A stretch of DNA of 64,000 nucleotides from Motiliproteus sp. (lineage in GTDB: Bacteria > Pseudomonadota > Gammaproteobacteria > Pseudomonadales > Balneatricaceae). Location: positions 1 through 64,000 of the forward strand of contig JAPHRD010000005.1 of the NCBI GenBank assembly GCA_026196225.1, given 5' to 3'. Of the stretch, positions 61,283 to 64,000 are shown piece after piece (the stretch's first letter is position 1; every line of letters begins with the position of its first letter). The translations under genes were made by a program, and so were the position numbers. The notes beneath the pieces were generated by a model. It was not told the DNA's origin. It worked only from the letters and a program-made list of their open reading frames with translations, and did not search any database.

Positions 61283-63999
61283 TCGTTGATACCTGCATGG
61301 AGATCCTGAAGACGACGGACCTCTTTTTCTTCACCAAACTGCAACGCCTGGATCTCCGCTTCAGCTCCCGCCAATGTGGTAGTGTAGGGAACCTTGGCCT
61401 GCAGCGCAGAACGACGGATTTCAGAGGAGTCGGCAATGGCACGACGACCTTCGGTGGTGTTCACCACGTAGACGATCTCTTCGTTCTTAATCATATCAAC
61501 GATATTTGGACGACCTTCATCCACCTTGTTGACGCGCGCGACCTCAAGACCCTCCTCACTCAGTAGCGCTTGTGTGCCACTGGTGGCCACAAGGCTGAAG
61601 CCAAGCTCAATCAACGACCTGGCAACATCAACAACACCAGCTTTATCGACGTCACGGACACTGATAAAGGCTTTTCCAGGAGACGGCAAAGTCTCACCAC
61701 TACCAATATTTGCCTTGGCAAATGCTTCACCGAAGGATGCACCAACGCCCATCACCTCACCGGTAGATTTCATTTCTGGACTAAGGATCGGATCAACATT
61801 TGGGAACTTATTGAACGGGAACACCGCTTCCTTAACGCTGTAATATGGCGGAATCACCTCTTCGGTGAAGCCCTGCTCTTCCAAACTGGTACCAGCCATA
61901 ACACGGGCGGCAATCTTAGCCAGGGAGCTACCGATGCACTTGGACACGAAAGGTACAGTACGGGACGCACGAGGATTCACCTCGATCACGTAGATTTCAC
62001 CGTCCTGATAAGCCAGCTGAGTATTCATCAGACCGATAACACCCAGCTCCAGCGCCATCGCCTTGACGATGTCACGCATCTTATCCTGAACATCGTCAGC
62101 TAGATCGTACGGAGGCAGAGAACAGGCGGAGTCACCAGAGTGCACACCACACTGCTCAATATGCTGCATGATGGCACCGATCACTACTCGCTCACCGTCA
62201 CAGACCGCGTCTATATCAGTTTCGATAGCAGCACTGAGGAAGCGATCCAGCAGTACCGGCGCGTCATTGGAAACCTGAACCGCTTCGTTCATGTATCTAC
62301 GTAGTTCTTTTTCGTCATAGACGATCTCCATAGCACGACCACCCAATACGTAGGAAGGACGTACAACCAGCGGGTAACCGATCTGTTCGGCTTTCTTCAC
62401 TGCTTCTTCCAGGCTGCGCACGGTGGCGTTCTCAGGCTGCTTTAGCCCCAGACGCTGGATCATCTGCTGGAAACGTTCACGGTCTTCGGCACGGTCAATC
62501 GCTTCTGGTGGAGTACCAATGATAGGCACGCCGGCCTGCTCCAGGGCAACGGCCAGCTTCAGTGGTGTCTGACCACCGTACTGAACGATCACACCCTTCG
62601 GCTGTTCGACGTTAACGATTTCCAATACATCCTCCAGAGTCACCGGCTCAAAGTAGAGACGATCGGAGGTATCGTAGTCGGTTGAAACTGTCTCTGGGTT
62701 ACAGTTAACCATGATGGTCTCGTAACCGTCTTCACGCATCGCCAGAGCGGCGTGGACACAGCAATAATCAAATTCAATGCCTTGGCCGATTCGGTTAGGA
62801 CCACCACCGATAACCATGATCTTGTCACGGTCACTTGGGTTGGCCTCACACTCCTCCTCGTAGGTGGAGTACATGTAGGCGGTGTCAGTAGCAAATTCAG
62901 CGGCACAGGTATCAACACGTTTGTAAACCGGACGCACGTCGAACTTATGACGACGCTTACGGATCTCTTTTTCGGTCACGCCCAGCAGCTTAGCCAGACG
63001 ACCATCGGAGAAGCCCTTACGCTTAAGCTTGAGCATCAAATCTTTATTCAGATCGCTTAAGGCCAACTGAGAAACGTTCAGCTCCTCTTTGATCAGGTCT
63101 TCCACATGCACCAAGAACCAGGGGTCAATGCCGCTGATCTGGTATAGCTCTTCTACGCTCATACCGAAACGAAAGGCGTCGCCCAGATACCAGATGCGCT
63201 CGGCACCAGGATTCTTCATCTCGCGAACAATCTGCTCGCGGGCATCCTCGGCATTGAGGTCGACAATAGGATCAAAACCTTCGGCACCCACTTCCAGGCC
63301 ACGCAGTGCTTTCTGCATCGATTCCTGAATAGTACGGCCGATTGCCATCACCTCACCTACAGACTTCATCTGAGTGGTCAGACGGTCGTTAGCCTGAGGG
63401 AATTTCTCGAAAGCAAAGCGAGGAATCTTTGTAACAACGTAATCGATGGAAGGCTCGAAAGATGCCGGGGTACGACCGCCGGTAATATCATTCTGCAGCT
63501 CGTCCAGGGTGTAACCTACCGCCAACTTGGCCGCGATCTTGGCGATCGGGAAGCCAGTTGCTTTGGAAGCCAAAGCTGAGGAGCGAGATACCCGCGGGTT
63601 CATCTCGATAACTACCAGACGACCGGTCTTGGGATCCATACCGAACTGAACGTTAGATCCACCGGTTTCAACGCCGATCTCGCGCAATACTGCCAGGGAG
63701 GCGTCACGCATGATCTGATATTCTTTATCGGTTAACGTCTGGGCAGGAGCCACGGTGATAGAGTCACCGGTGTGCACACCCATGGCGTCGAAGTTTTCGA
63801 TGGCACAGACGATGATGCAGTTGTCGTTCTTATCACGAACAACCTCCATCTCATACTCTTTCCAGCCGATCAGGGACTCGTCGATCAGCAGCTCGCTGGT
63901 TGGAGAAAGCTCTAGACCACGGGTACAGATCTCAACGAACTCTTCTTTGTTGTAGGCGATACCACCACCGCTACCACCCATGGTAAACGACGGGCGGAT
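61279..63999 (-). CDS. carB: Carbamoyl-phosphate synthase large subunit, 5' part missing (window edge)
   Basis: About 907 of the usual roughly 1070 residues are present; the frame runs off the right edge ([17 protein letters not shown] is the first readable part). Visible are the rest of the first ATP-grasp domain, the oligomerisation domain ([19 protein letters not shown]), the second ATP-grasp domain ([34 protein letters not shown]) and the allosteric MGS-like domain. It makes carbamoyl phosphate for arginine and pyrimidine synthesis with CarA, expected beyond the edge. Confidence 0.97.
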   Translation of the reverse strand: MRPSFTMGGSGGGIAYNKEEFVEICTRGLELSPTSELLIDESLIGWKEYEMEVVRDKNDNCIIVCAIENFDAMGVHTGDSITVAPAQTLTDKEYQIMRDASLAVLREIGVETGGSNVQFGMDPKTGRLVVIEMNPRVSRSSALASKATGFPIAKIAAKLAVGYTLDELQNDITGGRTPASFEPSIDYVVTKIPRFAFEKFPQANDRLTTQMKSVGEVMAIGRTIQESMQKALRGLEVGAEGFDPIVDLNAEDAREQIVREMKNPGAERIWYLGDAFRFGMSVEELYQISGIDPWFLVHVEDLIKEELNVSQLALSDLNKDLMLKLKRKGFSDGRLAKLLGVTEKEIRKRRHKFDVRPVYKRVDTCAAEFATDTAYMYSTYEEECEANPSDRDKIMVIGGGPNRIGQGIEFDYCCVHAALAMREDGYETIMVNCNPETVSTDYDTSDRLYFEPVTLEDVLEIVNVEQPKGVIVQYGGQTPLKLAVALEQAGVPIIGTPPEAIDRAEDRERFQQMIQRLGLKQPENATVRSLEEAVKKAEQIGYPLVVRPSYVLGGRAMEIVYDEKELRRYMNEAVQVSNDAPVLLDRFLSAAIETDIDAVCDGERVVIGAIMQHIEQCGVHSGDSACSLPPYDLADDVQDKMRDIVKAMALELGVIGLMNTQLAYQDGEIYVIEVNPRASRTVPFVSKCIGSSLAKIAARVMAGTSLEEQGFTEEVIPPYYSVKEAVFPFNKFPNVDPILSPEMKSTGEVMGVGASFGEAFAKANIGSGETLPSPGKAFISVRDVDKAGVVDVARSLIELGFSLVATSGTQALLSEEGLEVARVNKVDEGRPNIVDMIKNEEIVYVVNTTEGRRAIADSSEIRRSALQAKVPYTTTLAGAEAEIQALQFGEEKEVRRLQDLHAGINE

Positions 64000-64000
64000 A

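Overview
This window is from a gammaproteobacterium, probably a marine or otherwise aquatic Pseudomonadales/Oceanospirillales-like organism. The evidence is the carB-greA order with an ATGA overlap, gammaproteobacterial chemotaxis proteins, an AlgP-like lysine-rich histone mimic and an arsR-gapdh-arsJ operon. I cannot name the species. About three quarters of the window (1 to about 48061) is the right-hand part of an integrative and conjugative element (ICE) of the PFL_46xx/47xx (PFGI-1/SXT-TOL) type. The rest (48062-64000) is chromosome. The ICE ends in a 3' fragment of tRNA-Leu that starts inside the anticodon loop, next to a P4-type tyrosine integrase. The intact tRNA and the ICE maintenance, relaxase and replication genes must lie to the left, outside the window.

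ICE layout, left to right, mostly minus strand. (a) 21-5809: variable genes: an OLD-type ATPase lacking its C-terminal half, a PD-(D/E)XK nuclease-like protein, a membrane coiled-coil protein, DUF2857-like, DUF4177-like and RadC-like genes. (b) 5928-11314: STY4534/DUF3577 protein, a small coupled ORF, TraG-N, and the TraH/TraU/TrbC-like PFL_4711, 4710 and 4709 proteins. (c) 11420-13634: a cargo slot with a GIY-YIG nuclease and a HEPN-like helical protein, followed by an IS481-family element that inserted into the 3' end of the VirB4-like ATPase gene. (d) 13621-20937: mating-pair formation block (TraC, lipoprotein, TraB, TraK, TraE, TraL, pilin-like, RAQPRD). (e) 21020-26547: a complete type II CBASS operon (capV, dncV-like cyclase, cap2, cap3) with a divergent WYL repressor (capW). 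A perfect inverted repeat covers the predicted capV promoter. (f) 26552-33698: TraD coupling protein, transglycosylase, PFL_4693/4695/4697 proteins, PilL2 and a second tyrosine recombinase. (g) 34539-44031: a metal-efflux cargo operon (BlaI-type repressor, M56 peptidase, CzcC, CzcB, CzcA, HupE, small membrane proteins) with three copies of one palindromic operator, plus a divergent epimerase-fold gene. (h) 44610-48061: an ICE accessory protein, an excisionase-like HTH protein, a HEPN/Abi-like protein, the integrase and the attachment site.

Chromosomal part: a histidine kinase-CheC-response regulator operon; arsR-gapdh-arsJ for arsenate detoxification; a three-gene minus-strand signalling operon (MCP, NIT-like sensor, EAL protein) with a good sigma-28 promoter; a PAS-MCP; an 11-copy GGCAAA tandem repeat; a helix-hairpin-helix plus lysine-rich protein; two small unknown genes; greA; and carB, cut by the window edge.

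The least explained items are the GIY-YIG/HEPN pair, a hairpin element repeated three times upstream of ICE genes, the BlaI/M56-controlled metal pump with operators inside the czcC reading frame, an epimerase homologue lacking catalytic acids, and a 42-bp-period repeat upstream of the second recombinase.
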